Shown: one piece after another, positions 20,389-32,383 of the stretch | Layout: the number at the start of each line of letters is the position of its first letter | Position numbering within the stretch: the stretch's first letter is position 1 | From: Gemmatimonadaceae bacterium | GTDB taxonomy: Bacteria > Gemmatimonadota > Gemmatimonadetes > Gemmatimonadales > Gemmatimonadaceae | Assembly (NCBI GenBank): GCA_020851035.1 | Contig: JADZDM010000004.1 | Location: forward strand, 1 to 64,000 | Reading direction: 5' to 3' | DNA length: 64,000 nucleotides | Program-made: the position numbers and the translations under genes | The notes under the pieces: generated by a model | Told to the model about the DNA's origin: nothing | What the model saw: only the letters and a program-made list of their open reading frames with translations | Databases searched by the model: none

Positions 20389-20943
20389 ATGGCCATCATG
20401 AACGACGCGTGGATCCGCCGCATGGCGCTCGACCACGGGATGATCGAACCCTATGAGGACCGACAGGTCCGAGAGGGTGTCATCAGCTACGGAGTGTCCT
20501 CGTACGGCTACGACATGCGTGTCGCCCGCGAGTTCAAGATCTTCACCAACGTCCTGAGTTCCATCGTGGACCCCAAGGACTTCGACCCGAAGAGCTTCGT
20601 GGAGTTCGAGGGGGACCATTGCATCGTCCCCCCCAACAGCTTCGCCCTCGCCCGGTCTGTGGAATATTTCCGCATTCCGCGGGACATCCTCACGATCTGC
20701 GTAGGCAAGTCCACCTACGCCCGGTGCGGGATCATCACCAACGTCACCCCGTTCGAGCCGGAATGGGAAGGTTTCGTGACTTTGGAGATTTCCAACACCA
20801 CGCCGCTGCCGGCCAAGATCTACGCCAATGAGGGGATCGCCCAGGTGCTGTTCCTGCAGGGCAACGCCCCGCCGGATGTGAGCTACCGGGACAAGCGCGG
20901 GAAGTACCAGGCCCAGGTCGGCATCACGTTGCCGAAGCTCTAG
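20389..20943 (+). CDS. dcd: dCTP deaminase
   Basis: Deaminates dCTP to dUTP (or directly to dUMP in bifunctional relatives) for thymidylate synthesis. The protein has about 184 residues, the usual length. It opens with the family pattern [17 protein letters not shown], followed by [16 protein letters not shown], the core [10 protein letters not shown] with the catalytic Glu region, and a C-terminal tail ending [10 protein letters not shown] start at ATG 20389; ATG 20398 is equally possible. It is a single gene divergent from nuo and ends in a strong hairpin. Confidence 0.94.
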   Translation: MAIMNDAWIRRMALDHGMIEPYEDRQVREGVISYGVSSYGYDMRVAREFKIFTNVLSSIVDPKDFDPKSFVEFEGDHCIVPPNSFALARSVEYFRIPRDILTICVGKSTYARCGIITNVTPFEPEWEGFVTLEISNTTPLPAKIYANEGIAQVLFLQGNAPPDVSYRDKRGKYQAQVGITLPKL

Positions 20944-20962
20944 GACGCAGGGCCGGAACGCT

Positions 20963-21000
20963 GCGGGGCCCGGCACCAGTTCCTCGGTGCCGGGCCCCGC
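20963..21000. terminator. Bidirectional hairpin between dcd and sdhB
   Basis: A perfect 15-bp inverted repeat (20963-20977 with 20986-21000, 8-base loop) sits 19 bp after the dcd stop and 21 bp before the sdhB stop. The two genes converge here, so it can serve both strands. No U-tract is present. Confidence 0.7.
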
Positions 21001-21021
21001 GCGTGTCCTGTCCTGTCGAAC

Positions 21022-21797
21022 TCAGCCGTTGCCGCTCGACCCCGACATCTCCGGCTTCCTGGTGGCCATCGCCACGATGTAGTCCCGGTTCATCTGCGCG
21101 ATCACGTCGATCGAGATCTGCTTCGGGCACGCCTCCTGGCACTCCCCGTAGAGGGTGCAGTGCCCGAAGTGCTCCGAATCCATCTGCGCCACCATGGCCT
21201 CGACGCGCTTGTAGCGCTCGGGCTGCCCCTGCGGCAGGCGCCCGAGGTGGGCGACCTTGGCCGCCGTGAACAGCGAGGCCGAGCCGTTCGGGCAGGCGGC
21301 CACGCAGGCGCCGCACCCGATGCAGGCCGCGGCATCCATGGCGGCATCGGAGTCGGTCTTCGCCACCAGGATCTCGTTGGCATCACGCGCGCCGCCGGTC
21401 GGGGCGCTGATGTACCCGCCGGCCTGGATGATCCGGTCGAACGCCGCCCGGTCGGTGATCAGGTCCTTGAGCACCGGGAACGCCGCCGAGCGCCACGGCT
21501 CGATGGTGATCTCCTGGCCATCGGTGAACGTGCGCATGTGCACCTGGCAGGTCGCCGCCCCCTTCACCGGGCCGTGTGCGACGCCGTCGATCATCATGCT
21601 GCAGCTCCCGCAGATCCCCTCGCGGCAGTCGTGCGCGAACGCGATCGGCTCCTTCCCGGATTCCTCGAGGTGGTCGTTCACGATGTCGATCATCTCGAGG
21701 AACGACGCATCCGACGGGATGTCGGTGGCCTGGTAGGTCTCGAGCCGTCCGGCGCTCGTCGGGCTGGCCTGTCGCCACACCTTCAACGTGAACTTCA

Positions 21798-21798
<1 letters not shown>
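21022..21798 (-). CDS. sdhB: Succinate dehydrogenase/fumarate reductase iron-sulfur subunit
   Basis: Iron-sulfur subunit passing electrons from SdhA flavin to the membrane cytochrome, 258 residues. Cluster ligands are visible in order: [2Fe-2S] CREGICGSC, then C-terminal CIGCGACVAACP and the CTLYGECQEACP segment. The ATG at 21798 (MKFTLKVWRQ) shares TGATG with the sdhA stop. Upstream in-frame sequence is a shadow of sdhA. Confidence 0.96.
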
Positions 21799-23711
<1,913 letters not shown>

Positions 23712-23726
23712 ATGCTGTGCGCCCGA

Positions 23727-24386
23727 CTACTGGAGTACGCCGAGAAGGAAGGCCAGCGGAATTGCCGCGAAGCCGCAAGTGATCACCACCGCCAGCACCA
23801 CCGGCAGGTACCGCTTCAGCGGTGCGGCGCTCGGCCGGGCCAGGCCCAGCGTGCGCATCGAGCTCCAGGCGCCGTGGTACAGGTGCATGCCCAGTGCGAG
23901 CATCGCCACGAGGTAGAACACGGCCACCCACTTCACCGCGAAGCCGGTTACGAGGTTCCGGTAGACCTGCCCCTCGACGAAGTCGGGATGGACGCTGCCG
24001 ACGGTGAAGTGCAGGATGTGGAAGACGATGAAGACGAGCAGCAGCACGCCGCCGTACCGCAGCGTCCGCGAGGCCAGCGTGCTCACCTGCGGCTGGCGCG
24101 CGGCGTAGTCCACCGGGCGCGCGGCGCGGGAGATCATCGTGAGCTGCCAGGCCGCCGTCACGTGCAGCACCACCGCCGCGATGAGCACCACGCGCGCCAG
24201 CAGCACCACCTCGTGCAGCGGGCCATGCAGCAGCGCGCCGTACGCGTCGAGCTTCTCTGCCCCCGAGAAGGCCTGCAGGTTGCCGACCATGTGGCCGAGC
24301 ACGAAGCCGAGACCGATCAGCCCCGTCGCGCCCATCACCACCTTCTTGCCGATGGTGGAGCGCCAGAACGTCAACACCGTGTTCAT
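23727..24386 (-). CDS. sdhC: Succinate dehydrogenase cytochrome b subunit
   Basis: Single membrane anchor of the b558 type, 219 residues with five hydrophobic spans, passing electrons to quinone through two hemes in this family. Candidate axial histidines are in GHMVGNLQ, VVLHVTAAW, FHILHFT and GMHLYHG. It opens the sdhCAB operon. There is no sdhD, consistent with this one-subunit anchor type. Confidence 0.93.
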   Translation of the reverse strand: MNTVLTFWRSTIGKKVVMGATGLIGLGFVLGHMVGNLQAFSGAEKLDAYGALLHGPLHEVVLLARVVLIAAVVLHVTAAWQLTMISRAARPVDYAARQPQVSTLASRTLRYGGVLLLVFIVFHILHFTVGSVHPDFVEGQVYRNLVTGFAVKWVAVFYLVAMLALGMHLYHGAWSSMRTLGLARPSAAPLKRYLPVVLAVVITCGFAAIPLAFLLGVLQ

Positions 24387-24423
24387 CGAGCCGTGTGCTC
24401 CGGTACTGGGTCAGGATGGTCGA

Positions 24424-24456
24424 ACGGCGGGCCGGCACCTCGCGCCGGCCCGCCGT
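24424..24456 (-). terminator. Hairpin downstream of mdh
   Basis: A perfect 13-bp inverted repeat (24424-24436 with 24444-24456, 7-base loop) begins 11 bp past the mdh stop and separates mdh from sdhCAB. It has no U-tract. Confidence 0.6.
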
Positions 24457-24467
24457 CCGCGGAATGC

Positions 24468-25397
24468 TCAGATCGTGAGCGCGGCCATCGGTTCGCGGAC
24501 AGCCTGCGCGCTCTTCTCCAGCGCGGCACGCTCGTCCGACGTGAGCTCCACCTCGATGACCTTCTCCAGTCCCGCGCGCCCGAGCTTGCACGGCACGCCT
24601 AGGTACAGTCCCGACATCCCGTACTCGCCGTCCAGCCAGGCGGCGCAGGGCAGGATACGCTTCTGGTCGTTCACGATCGCCTCGACCATCTGCACCGCAC
24701 CCGCCGAGGGTGCGTAGTACGCCGAGCCGGTCTTGAGGTACTTCACGATCTCCGCACCACCGTCGCGCGTGCGCTGCACGATCGCGTCCAGCGTCGGCTT
24801 GTCCAGCAGCTGCGTCACCGGGATGCCGCTCACCGACGTGTAGCTCACCAGCGGCACCATCGTGTCGCCGTGGCCGCCCAGCACCATCGCGCGAATGTCC
24901 TTCACCGACACGTCCATCGCCATCGCGAGGAAGGCACAGTAGCGCGCCGTGTCCAGCACCCCCGCCATGCCGATCACCCGCTCGCGCGGGAACCCGGTCA
25001 CTTCCTTCGCGACGTAGCACATCACGTCGAGCGGGTTCGACACCACGATCACGATCGCGCCGGGCGAGGTCGCCTTCACCTGCGTGCAGACCGCCTTCAT
25101 GATGCCGGCGTTCGTGTTCACAAGGTCATCCCGCGACATACCCGGCTTGCGCGGGATGCCGGCGGTGATCACCACGATGTCGCTGCCGGCCGACTCCTCG
25201 TAGCCGTTGGTGCCGATCACGCGGGCGTCGAAGCCCTCGATCGGCGCGCTCTGGTACTGGTCCAGTCCCTTGCCCTGCGGCACGCCCTCGGCCACGTCCA
25301 CCATCACCACCTGACGGGCCAGTTCCTTCTCGGCGATGCGCTGTGCGGCCGTGGCGCCGACGTTGCCAGCGCCCACGACCGTGATCTTGTTCACCAT
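24468..25397 (-). CDS. mdh: Malate dehydrogenase (LDH-like, NAD)
   Basis: Oxidises malate to oxaloacetate in the TCA cycle, 309 residues, of the lactate-dehydrogenase-like class. The NAD fold opens with [13 protein letters not shown], and Asp in VVMVDVAEG favours NAD over NADP. The substrate loop [13 protein letters not shown] and catalytic-His segment [12 protein letters not shown] are present. The chosen ATG at 25397 (MVNKITVVG) removes an unrelated 21-residue extension. It stands alone between the moa cluster and sdhCAB. Confidence 0.96.
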   Translation of the reverse strand: MVNKITVVGAGNVGATAAQRIAEKELARQVVMVDVAEGVPQGKGLDQYQSAPIEGFDARVIGTNGYEESAGSDIVVITAGIPRKPGMSRDDLVNTNAGIMKAVCTQVKATSPGAIVIVVSNPLDVMCYVAKEVTGFPRERVIGMAGVLDTARYCAFLAMAMDVSVKDIRAMVLGGHGDTMVPLVSYTSVSGIPVTQLLDKPTLDAIVQRTRDGGAEIVKYLKTGSAYYAPSAGAVQMVEAIVNDQKRILPCAAWLDGEYGMSGLYLGVPCKLGRAGLEKVIEVELTSDERAALEKSAQAVREPMAALTI

Positions 25398-25526
25398 ATG
25401 CGTTAGTCGACCTTGGAGGTATGCGGCGAGCGCACCGGCGGGCCGGCGCGGGGTAACCATCGCTAGCGAGTATCGACGGAAACCTAGACAACCACACCGC
25501 AGGCGACAACGACGGACGCGTCGCGA

Positions 25527-26513
25527 TCAGCCGCCGACCTGGCTGAGTGCCCGCAGTCCGCCCACCTGCATCTGCAGCAGCGCATGCTCCTTCGGCTTCC
25601 CCGCGAGTGCCTCGCGGAACAGGGGCTCCAGCGGGGCGCCCGCGCGCAGCGGCTCCCGCAGCGCCACCTCATGGTCCCCGAAGAGGCAGGTGCGGAGCCG
25701 CCCGTCCGCCGTCAGGCGCACCCGGTTGCAGGTGCCGCAGTAGGTGTGCGTCATCGGCGTGATCACGCCCACCGTGCCGGCCGCCCCCGCCAGCCGGTGA
25801 TAGGCGGCCGGCCCGTTCCCGCGCACGGGCCCGGTATCCGGCTGCAGCGCGCCCAGCGCCGCGATCCGGTCCAGGATCTCGGCCGCAGGCACCACGTGCG
25901 CCCAGGTCAGCTCGCGCATGTCGCCCACCGGCATCAGCTCGATGAAGCGCACGTGCCACGGATGGTCCAGGGTGAGTCGCGCGAAATCCAGCACCTCGTC
26001 GTCGTTCACCCCGCGCATCACCACCACGTTCACCTTGATCGGTGCCAGCCCCGCGCGCTCCGCGGCCAGCAGCGACTGCACGGGATCGAACGCCAGGTCC
26101 CGTCGCGCGATCGCCGTGATCCGCGCCGGACGCAGGCTGTCGGCACTCATGTTGAGGCGATCGAGGCCGGCATCACGCAGGGCCCCGGCCAGCTCGGGGA
26201 GCCGCACACCGTTGGTGGAGAGTGCGATGTCCTCCACCTCGGGCACGTCACGCAGCAAACGCACCAGCGACGCGAGCTGGGGGCGGATCGTCGGCTCACC
26301 GCCGGTCAGCCGGATGCGCCGCAGGCCGAGCGGCGCCAGCTGGCGCACCACCGCCGTGATCTCCTCGTAGGAGAGGATGTCCTGCTTCGGCAGCCACGCC
26401 AGCCCGTCGACCGGCATGCAGTACGTGCACCGGAAGTTGCACCGATCGGTGACGGAGATGCGCAGGTACTCGATGCCCCGCCCGAACTGGTCGCGCAGCG
26501 TGACCTGCGTCAC
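25527..26513 (-). CDS. moaA: GTP 3',8-cyclase (molybdenum cofactor biosynthesis)
   Basis: Radical SAM enzyme for the first step of molybdopterin synthesis, 328 residues. The N-terminal cluster CNFRCTYCMP and C-terminal cluster CGTCNRVRLTADGRLRTC are both present. The protein ends in the double glycine (QVGG) that is functionally important in MoaA. The GTG at 26513 shares GTGA with moaE. No moaC or moaB is in the window, so the partner step is encoded elsewhere. Confidence 0.96.
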   Translation of the reverse strand: MTQVTLRDQFGRGIEYLRISVTDRCNFRCTYCMPVDGLAWLPKQDILSYEEITAVVRQLAPLGLRRIRLTGGEPTIRPQLASLVRLLRDVPEVEDIALSTNGVRLPELAGALRDAGLDRLNMSADSLRPARITAIARRDLAFDPVQSLLAAERAGLAPIKVNVVVMRGVNDDEVLDFARLTLDHPWHVRFIELMPVGDMRELTWAHVVPAAEILDRIAALGALQPDTGPVRGNGPAAYHRLAGAAGTVGVITPMTHTYCGTCNRVRLTADGRLRTCLFGDHEVALREPLRAGAPLEPLFREALAGKPKEHALLQMQVGGLRALSQVGG

Positions 26514-26959
26514 CGTGCCACCCCATCGGTGACGGCCGACGCCGCCGTCGGGTCCACCCACCGCCGGTCACCGTCCACGTAGTGCTCACGCTTCCAGATC
26601 GGCACGCGCACCTTCAGCGCCTCGATCACGAAGCGCTGCGCCTCGAGCGCCGGTGCACGACGCGCATGGGCGACGGCGATCGCGACGCTCACGTCGGTGA
26701 GGCCAAGGGTGCCGACGCGGTGCTCGACCGCGATGCGCACGCCGGGAAAGCGCCCGGCCGCCTCACCCGCGATGCGCGCGAGTTCATCCTGCGCCATCGC
26801 GGTGTAGGCGCTGTACTCGATGCCCGTCACGGCGCAACCGTCGTTCACGTCGCGCACGGTGCCGAGGAACAGCGTGGTGGCCCCGGTGGCCGCAGTGGTC
26901 ACCTCGGCCAGCAGCTCCGCGGCGCGGATCGGCGCCGTGACGATGGCCGTGCGGATCAC
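26510..26959 (-). CDS. moaE: Molybdopterin synthase catalytic subunit
   Basis: Large subunit of molybdopterin synthase, 149 residues, which receives sulfur from MoaD thiocarboxylate. Typical segments are LFLGTVRDVNDG, VTGIEYSAYTAMAQ, IAVEHRVGTLGLTDVSVAIA and a C-terminal PIWKREHYVDG with the catalytic Lys residues. It starts with GTG at 26959, overlapping moaD by 4 bases. Confidence 0.96.
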   Translation of the reverse strand: MIRTAIVTAPIRAAELLAEVTTAATGATTLFLGTVRDVNDGCAVTGIEYSAYTAMAQDELARIAGEAAGRFPGVRIAVEHRVGTLGLTDVSVAIAVAHARRAPALEAQRFVIEALKVRVPIWKREHYVDGDRRWVDPTAASAVTDGVAR

Positions 26960-27201
26960 CCGCCGGCCACCGGTGGAATGAGTGCGATCTCCTGGCCGGC
27001 GTGCACAGGGACGGCCCCCGGGACGTAGCGCCGGTCGACGGCCACGAGCGGACGCGACGGCAGGCTCGCCCCCCCAGGCAGTGCGCGCAACGCCGCGACG
27101 ACGTCCTCGACCGTGGCGGGCTCAGCGACCGAGATGGTCACAGCGCTGCCACCGAAGGCATCGGCATACGAGGCGAAGAGCAGGACCTGCAGCTGGGTCA
27201 T
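26956..27201 (-). CDS. moaD: Molybdopterin synthase sulfur carrier subunit
   Basis: Ubiquitin-like 81-residue sulfur carrier ending in the required Gly-Gly (PPVAGG). I start at ATG 27201 (MTQLQVLLFASYADAFG), which matches the family N-terminus. The open frame upstream to 27312 is not homologous-looking. It is the first gene of moaD-moaE-moaA; the 100 bp upstream should contain the promoter. Confidence 0.93.
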   Translation of the reverse strand: MTQLQVLLFASYADAFGGSAVTISVAEPATVEDVVAALRALPGGASLPSRPLVAVDRRYVPGAVPVHAGQEIALIPPVAGG

Positions 27202-27302
27202 GGTTCGGACGAGGGAGAGACGGTCGGGGAAGATAGCGCGCGAGATCGCGGATCGTTCCGTCTCCGGCATCGCGGCGCCGCGCGCGTCGCCCGAAAAGAG
27301 AA

Positions 27303-27330
27303 CGCGGGGCACCGGACCCGGTACCCCGCG
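27303..27330 (-). terminator. Rho-independent terminator after hup
   Basis: GC-rich stem with arms GCGGGGCACCG (27304-27314) and CGGTACCCCGC (27319-27329), with one mismatch. On the minus strand it is followed by a short run with TTCTCTTTTC. It lies about 40 bp beyond the hup stop. Confidence 0.65.
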
Positions 27331-27368
27331 CAGTGTCCGCGTCGCCTATCTGCAAGCGACATCAGGAC

Positions 27369-27713
27369 TTAATCGTCGTAGTCGTCGTCGTCCTCGGCGA
27401 ACCCGCCTTCCGGCACTTCCTCACCGGCGACCATCGCGCGCAGTTCCTTCGACGGCTTGAACACCGGGACCGGGCGCGCCGAGACCTCGACCGGTTCACC
27501 CGTGCGCGGATTACGCGCCATCCGCGTCTTCCGCTGGCGGATCTTGAAGGTGCCGAATCCGCGAACCTCGATGTTCTTCTGGTCCTTCATTGCGTCCTTG
27601 ATGGCGTCGAGGAATGCATCCACGACCCGCGCGCAATCCTTCTTGGAAATCAGCGGTCCGGCCGTGCGAGAAATCTGCTCGGTGACCCGCTCCACCAGAT
27701 CGGCTTTCGTCAT
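27369..27713 (-). CDS. HU-family DNA-binding protein
   Basis: Histone-like HU/IHF protein, 114 residues, that bends and compacts DNA. The core MTKADLVERVTEQ, EVRGFGTFKIRQRKTRMARN and NPRTGEPVEVSARPVPVFKP are typical, including the proline that intercalates into DNA. Unusual is an acidic C-terminal tail of about 20 residues ending EDDDDYDD, which many HU proteins lack. I start at ATG 27713. It is monocistronic, with its own promoter-like sequence and terminator. Confidence 0.94.
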   Translation of the reverse strand: MTKADLVERVTEQISRTAGPLISKKDCARVVDAFLDAIKDAMKDQKNIEVRGFGTFKIRQRKTRMARNPRTGEPVEVSARPVPVFKPSKELRAMVAGEEVPEGGFAEDDDDYDD

Positions 27714-27761
27714 GGACGCCCTCAAGGAGTCAACTCCCGGTTGGCACCGGGCTCGGGCGCG

Positions 27762-27791
27762 AAGCTAGCGACGTAGAGCGTTGTCAGTCAA
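27762..27791 (-). promoter_or_regulatory. Candidate sigma-70-type promoter of hup
   Basis: On the minus strand TTGACT (27786-27791) and TAGCTT (27762-27767) are separated by 18 bp, about 50 bp upstream of the hup ATG. A small hairpin, CCCGGT/ACCGGG (27736-27751), falls in the predicted leader and could be an operator. Confidence 0.4.
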
Positions 27792-27805
27792 GAGGTTGGC
27801 TCTGC

Positions 27806-28936
27806 TCAGGCAGGCTTCCGGAGGCTCGCCATGAACTCGTGGAACACCGGCCGGGCATCGTGCGGACCCGGCGCCGCCTCCGGATGGTACTGCACGGAGA
27901 AGACCGGCAGCGAGCGGTGGCGCAGCCCTTCGATCGAGCCATCGTTCAGGTTGACGTGCGTCACCTGGAGGTCCGTGGACCCCGTGACCTGGGTCGCGTC
28001 GCCCGAGACCGCGAATCCGTGGTTCTGGGCCGTGATCAGGACCCGGCCCGTGGCGAGTTCCTTGACCGGCTGGTTTCCGCCACGGTGGCCGAACGGCATC
28101 TTCTCGGTCCGCCCGCCGAAGGTGAGCCCGATGAGCTGGTGCCCCAGGCAGATGCCGAACACCGGTGTACCGGCCTCCGCCACACCACGGATCATGGCGG
28201 GGGCGTAGTCGATGGCGGCCGGGTCGCCCGGGCCGTTCGAGATGAAGACCCCGTCCGGCTTGTGGGCAAGGATCTCGCTGGCGGTGGTGCTGCCCGGCAC
28301 GACGGTCACCTTGCAGCCTTCCTCGGCGAAGAGCCGGAGCATGTTGTCCTTGATGCCGAAATCGACCGCCACGATGTGGTGCGCGGTGCGCTCGGCGCCG
28401 TAGACGAAGCTCTCCGACCGCGCGGCGCCCGAGGCCAGGTCGGCCCCTTCCATGCGCGGGGCGGCGGCGAGCAGGTCGCGCGCCTCGGCACTGGGATCCG
28501 TGCCCGCGCAGAGCACGCCCATCATGACGCCGGCGCTCCGGAGGTGGCGCGTGAGACGGCGGGTGTCCACCTCCTGCAGCGCCGGCACACCGGCCGCGGC
28601 CAGCCACGACGGCAGGTCACCGGTGGCGCGCCAGCTCGAGTAGGTCTTCGACATCTCACGGACGATGACGCCGGAGACCTGCACGTTGCCGCTCTCCGGA
28701 TCCTCGGTGTTGATGCCGTAGTTCCCGATCTCGGGCGACGTCATGACGACGATCTGGCCGCGATACGAGGGGTCGGTGAAGACCTCCTGGTAGCCGGTCA
28801 TGTTGGTCGTGAAGACCACCTCGGCCACCGTCGGCGGCGTCCCGGCATTGATGAGCCCCTCAAACGTCGAACCGTCCTCGAGGAGCAATACCCCGGGGAC
28901 GGTCTCGAGCGCGAGCGGCAGCGGCGTGCCGATCAC
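27806..28936 (-). CDS. carA: Carbamoyl-phosphate synthase small (glutaminase) subunit
   Basis: Hydrolyses glutamine to feed ammonia to CarB for arginine and pyrimidine synthesis, 376 residues. The N-terminal small-subunit domain has TTNMTGYQEVFTDPSY. The class-I glutaminase domain has the nucleophile in GICLGHQ and the catalytic His-Glu in QYHPEA. The GTG at 28936 shares GTGA with the secG stop. The much longer frame (to 29614) is a shadow fusion. CarB is not in the window. Confidence 0.95.
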   Translation of the reverse strand: MIGTPLPLALETVPGVLLLEDGSTFEGLINAGTPPTVAEVVFTTNMTGYQEVFTDPSYRGQIVVMTSPEIGNYGINTEDPESGNVQVSGVIVREMSKTYSSWRATGDLPSWLAAAGVPALQEVDTRRLTRHLRSAGVMMGVLCAGTDPSAEARDLLAAAPRMEGADLASGAARSESFVYGAERTAHHIVAVDFGIKDNMLRLFAEEGCKVTVVPGSTTASEILAHKPDGVFISNGPGDPAAIDYAPAMIRGVAEAGTPVFGICLGHQLIGLTFGGRTEKMPFGHRGGNQPVKELATGRVLITAQNHGFAVSGDATQVTGSTDLQVTHVNLNDGSIEGLRHRSLPVFSVQYHPEAAPGPHDARPVFHEFMASLRKPA

Positions 28937-29346
28937 GGCTTGGCGGGCGCCGGCGAGGCCGGTGCCGGCGCCTGTCCGGCGGGGGCTGCGGGGCTGAGGG
29001 GGAGCGCGGAAGCGCCGCCCTTCGGGGTGCCACCCGCCGCCGGGGCGGTGGCGGGCGCGGCCGGTGCCGGCGCCGTGAAGGCGTTGTCGAGCACCGACTT
29101 CGGCGCGCGCTGGCGGGTGGTCATGAGCTGCAGCACCAGCGCCAGGAACATGAACGCGCCGCCGCCCCACCAGCTGATCTTCGTCAGCAGGTTGCCTGCC
29201 TGCCGGGTCCCGATGACGGCGTCGGCCGACGAGGTCGCGCCGCCGAAATTGGCAGCCATACCGCCTCCCTTGCCGGACTGGAGCAGGATGACGGCGATCA
29301 GCACGAGGCTGATCAGGATCAGGATGGCGAGGAGGAACGTGTACAT
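28933..29346 (-). CDS. secG: Preprotein translocase subunit SecG
   Basis: Small inner-membrane partner of SecYE, 137 residues. Two hydrophobic helices flank the conserved [16 protein letters not shown] loop, the family hallmark. Beyond residue 80 it carries a long Ala/Pro/Gly-rich tail that most SecG proteins (about 75-110 residues) lack. It sits between tpiA and carA in the same transcript; secG next to tpiA is a common arrangement. Confidence 0.93.
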   Translation of the reverse strand: MYTFLLAILILISLVLIAVILLQSGKGGGMAANFGGATSSADAVIGTRQAGNLLTKISWWGGGAFMFLALVLQLMTTRQRAPKSVLDNAFTAPAPAAPATAPAAGGTPKGGASALPLSPAAPAGQAPAPASPAPAKP

Positions 29347-29411
29347 CGGCTGGGCTGGGTCGGGGACGTCTCTGGACTAGCCGTGAAAGGAAGCGAATCC
29401 CGGCGTGCGAA

Positions 29412-30161
29412 TCAAGCGCGGACGATGGCGTTCCAGCCGTCGGCGTCGAGGCTGGCACCGCCCACCAGGACCCCATCCACGTCCGGGGCGGCGAGGAGGG
29501 TGGTGGCATTGCCACGGTTGACGCTGCCGCCGTAGAGGATCGGGATCCCGTTCGCGCGCTCGCCGATGGCGGTCTTGAGGGCCGCCACGATGGCGCCGTG
29601 GACGGCGCTGGCATCCTCCGGCGTCGCGGTGCGACCGGTCCCGATGGCCCAGACGGGCTCGTAGGCGAACAGCATCGAGGCGACCTGCCCCTCCTCGACG
29701 CCGTCGATGCCGGCCCGGAGCTGCCGGAGCACGGTCGCCTCGGTGTTGCCGGCGTCGCGCTCGGCGAGGAGCTCGCCGATGCAGAGCACCGGCGTCAGCC
29801 CGGCCCGGATGGCGGCCTTCACCTTCAGGTTCGTCTCGGCATCGGTCTCGCCGAAGACGTGCCGGCGCTCGGAATGGCCCACCAGCACGTGCGTGGCACC
29901 CGCGTCGCGCGCCATCGGCGCCGAGTTCTCACCGGTGAACGCACCCTTGTCCTCGTGGTGGATGTTCTGGATCCCCACCTCGAGGTCGGACCGCTCACGC
30001 AGCATCTCGCTGACCGTCGTGACCGACAGCGCATTCGGAAAGAACAGGACCTTGCGGTCGTGCTGCCGCGGGTAGTGCACGAGGAAGTTCTTCATGAACG
30101 CCCGGGCATCACTCGGGCCGTGGTGCATTTTCCAGTTCGCAGCGAAGATCGGCAGCTTCAA
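29412..30161 (-). CDS. tpiA: Triosephosphate isomerase
   Basis: Interconverts dihydroxyacetone phosphate and glyceraldehyde 3-phosphate, 249 residues. Landmarks are the opening FAANWKMH with the catalytic Lys, [12 protein letters not shown] with the catalytic His, [15 protein letters not shown] with the catalytic Glu and flexible loop, and ILYGGSVN near the end. The start is a TTG at 30161 sharing TTGA with the pgk stop. Confidence 0.96.
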   Translation of the reverse strand: MKLPIFAANWKMHHGPSDARAFMKNFLVHYPRQHDRKVLFFPNALSVTTVSEMLRERSDLEVGIQNIHHEDKGAFTGENSAPMARDAGATHVLVGHSERRHVFGETDAETNLKVKAAIRAGLTPVLCIGELLAERDAGNTEATVLRQLRAGIDGVEEGQVASMLFAYEPVWAIGTGRTATPEDASAVHGAIVAALKTAIGERANGIPILYGGSVNRGNATTLLAAPDVDGVLVGGASLDADGWNAIVRA

Positions 30162-31366
30162 GCGGTCCCCTTGTCATCCAGTGCGGCCACGCCGGGGAGT
30201 TCCTTGCCCTCGAGGAATTCGAGGCTGGCTCCGCCGCCGGTGGACACGTGGCTCATCATCTCTCCCAGCCCTGCCTCGACGACGGCCGCGGCGGAATCCC
30301 CGCCGCCGACGATCGTGATCGCGCCCTTGCCGGTTGCGGCGGCCATCGCGGTGGCGATCGCGCGCGTGCCGGCATCGAACGGCGGCTTCTCGAAGACGCC
30401 CATCGGCCCGTTCCACAGCACGGTCTTCGCCGCCAGGATCGCGCGCGCGTAGCTCTGCGCCGAGTCCGGCCCGATGTCGAGCATCGCCTCGTCCGCCGGG
30501 ATGCCATCCCGCTTCACGGCGTGTGCCGTCTTCGGCTGGTCCATGCCCTTCGCGACGGTCGCGTCGTGCGGCAGGATCAGCAGGCTGCCGGCGCGCTCGA
30601 TGAGGTCCTTCGCCATCTCGACGCGGTCGGGCTCCACCAGCGACGTGCCGGTCTCGAAGCCCATCGCCTTGTAGAAGGTGCAGGCCATCGCGCCCCCGAT
30701 CAGCAGCGCGTCCACCTTCGGCAGCAGCGCCTCGACGACGTCGATCTTGCCGGAGATCTTCGAGCCGCCGAGGATCGCCACGAACGGCCGCTTCGGGTCG
30801 TCGAGGGCGCCACCGAGGTAGGCCAGCTCGCCCTCCATCAACAGGCCGGCGACGGCAGGTCGCAGGTACTTCGCGATGCCGGCGGTGGATGCATGCGCGC
30901 GATGTGCACTTCCGAACGCATCGTTCACGTACAGGTCACCGAGCTTCGCGAGTCGCTCCGACAGTGCGTCGTCGTTCTTCTCCTCGCCGGGGAGGAAGCG
31001 CGTGTTCTCCATCAGCAGCACGGCGCCGTCGGTGAGGGCGTTCGTCGCGGCGATCGCAGCCTCGTCGTCGGTGGTGCCGCAGAACGTGACGTCCACACCC
31101 GGCAGCACGTTCCGCAGCGCGGGCATCACCGACTCGAGCGTGTACTTCGGGTCGGGCGCGCCCTTGGGGCGTCCCAGGTGCGACAGCAGCACGACGCGCG
31201 CGCCGTGGCTGCGCAGCAGCTGGATGGTCGGCACCGCGGCGCGCAGGCGGGTGTCGTCGGTGACCGCACCCGCCGCGTCGAACGGCACGTTGAAGTCGAC
31301 GCGCACCACGACGCGACGCCCGCGCAACTGCGCGGGCGTCAGGTCCTTCACGGAGGACTTCGACAT
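30158..31366 (-). CDS. pgk: Phosphoglycerate kinase
   Basis: Transfers phosphate from 1,3-bisphosphoglycerate to ADP in glycolysis, 402 residues. The family signature RVDFNVPFD is near residue 21, with [10 protein letters not shown] and a C-terminal [12 protein letters not shown] nucleotide loop. I start at ATG 31366 (MSKSSVKDL), which overlaps the gap stop as TGATG. The upstream extension in this frame is a shadow of gap. Confidence 0.97.
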   Translation of the reverse strand: MSKSSVKDLTPAQLRGRRVVVRVDFNVPFDAAGAVTDDTRLRAAVPTIQLLRSHGARVVLLSHLGRPKGAPDPKYTLESVMPALRNVLPGVDVTFCGTTDDEAAIAATNALTDGAVLLMENTRFLPGEEKNDDALSERLAKLGDLYVNDAFGSAHRAHASTAGIAKYLRPAVAGLLMEGELAYLGGALDDPKRPFVAILGGSKISGKIDVVEALLPKVDALLIGGAMACTFYKAMGFETGTSLVEPDRVEMAKDLIERAGSLLILPHDATVAKGMDQPKTAHAVKRDGIPADEAMLDIGPDSAQSYARAILAAKTVLWNGPMGVFEKPPFDAGTRAIATAMAAATGKGAITIVGGGDSAAAVVEAGLGEMMSHVSTGGGASLEFLEGKELPGVAALDDKGTA

Positions 31367-32379
31367 CAGGCGAGCGTCTTGCCGACGTACTGCAGCAAGT
31401 CCACGCAGCGGCTCGAGTAACCCCACTCGTTGTCGTACCAGCCCGAGAGCTTCACCATCGTGCCGTCGATGACGTTGGTGCTCTTGGCGTCGATGGTGCA
31501 CGAGAACGGGTTGCCGATGTAGTCCACGCTGACCAGCTCGACGGTGCTGTAGTCGAGGATGCCCTTGAGCGGGCCGTCCTTGGCGGCGGCGATGAACGCG
31601 GCGTTCACTTCCTCGATGGTCGTGGCGCGCTCGACCTCGACCGTCAGCTCGGTGAGCGAGACGTCCGGCGTCGGCACGCGGATCGCGATGCCGTCGATCT
31701 TCCCCTTCACTTCCGGAATCACCAGCGCGGTGGCCTTGGCGGCACCGGTGCGGGTCGGGATGATCGAGACCGCGGCGGCACGCGCGCGGCGCATGTCCTT
31801 GTGCGGCAGGTCGAGGATCGACTGGTCGTTGGTGTAGCTGTGGATCGTCACCATCGAGCCGTGCCTGAAGCCGAACGTGTCGCGCACCACCTTCACCATC
31901 GGCACCAGGCAGTTGGTGGTGCAGCTGGCGTTGGAGATGATGTGGTGGGTGGCCGCGTCGTACTTCTGGTGGTTCACGCCCATCACAATGGTGATGTCCT
32001 CACCCTTGGCCGGGGCCGAGATGATGACCTTCTTGGCGCCGGCGGCGATGTGCTTCCGCGCCTTGTCGGCGTCGGTGAAGATGCCGGTGGACTCGAGGAC
32101 GATGTCGGCGCCCGCCGCAGCCCACGGCAGGTTCGCCGGGTCGCGCTCGGCCGTGATCCTGATCTCATCGCCGTCCACGACGATGGCGCCCTCCTTCGCG
32201 CTCACCTCGCCCTGGTAGGTGCCATGGACCGAGTCGTACTTGAACAGGTGCGCCAGCGTGGCCGTGTCGGTCAGGTCGTTGATGCCGACGAAATCGATCG
32301 CGGCGCCTGACTTCTTCGCGGCGCGCAGCACGTTTCGCCCGATCCGACCGAACCCATTGATGCCGACCCGAATTGCCAT
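31366..32379 (-). CDS. gap: Glyceraldehyde-3-phosphate dehydrogenase
   Basis: NAD-dependent glycolytic enzyme, 337 residues. The NAD fold opens with [16 protein letters not shown]. The active-site cysteine is in [10 protein letters not shown], and the C-terminus has [13 protein letters not shown] start at ATG 32379, four bases past the comF stop, so gap-pgk-tpiA follow comF in one transcript unless a promoter lies inside comF. Confidence 0.97.
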   Translation of the reverse strand: MAIRVGINGFGRIGRNVLRAAKKSGAAIDFVGINDLTDTATLAHLFKYDSVHGTYQGEVSAKEGAIVVDGDEIRITAERDPANLPWAAAGADIVLESTGIFTDADKARKHIAAGAKKVIISAPAKGEDITIVMGVNHQKYDAATHHIISNASCTTNCLVPMVKVVRDTFGFRHGSMVTIHSYTNDQSILDLPHKDMRRARAAAVSIIPTRTGAAKATALVIPEVKGKIDGIAIRVPTPDVSLTELTVEVERATTIEEVNAAFIAAAKDGPLKGILDYSTVELVSVDYIGNPFSCTIDAKSTNVIDGTMVKLSGWYDNEWGYSSRCVDLLQYVGKTLA

Positions 32380-32383
32380 GACG

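Noticed and set aside
27806-29614. 602-codon frame suggesting a fusion protein ahead of CarA
   Set aside because: The N-terminal 226 codons are a shadow of tpiA and secG. CarA homology begins at the GTG overlapping the secG stop.
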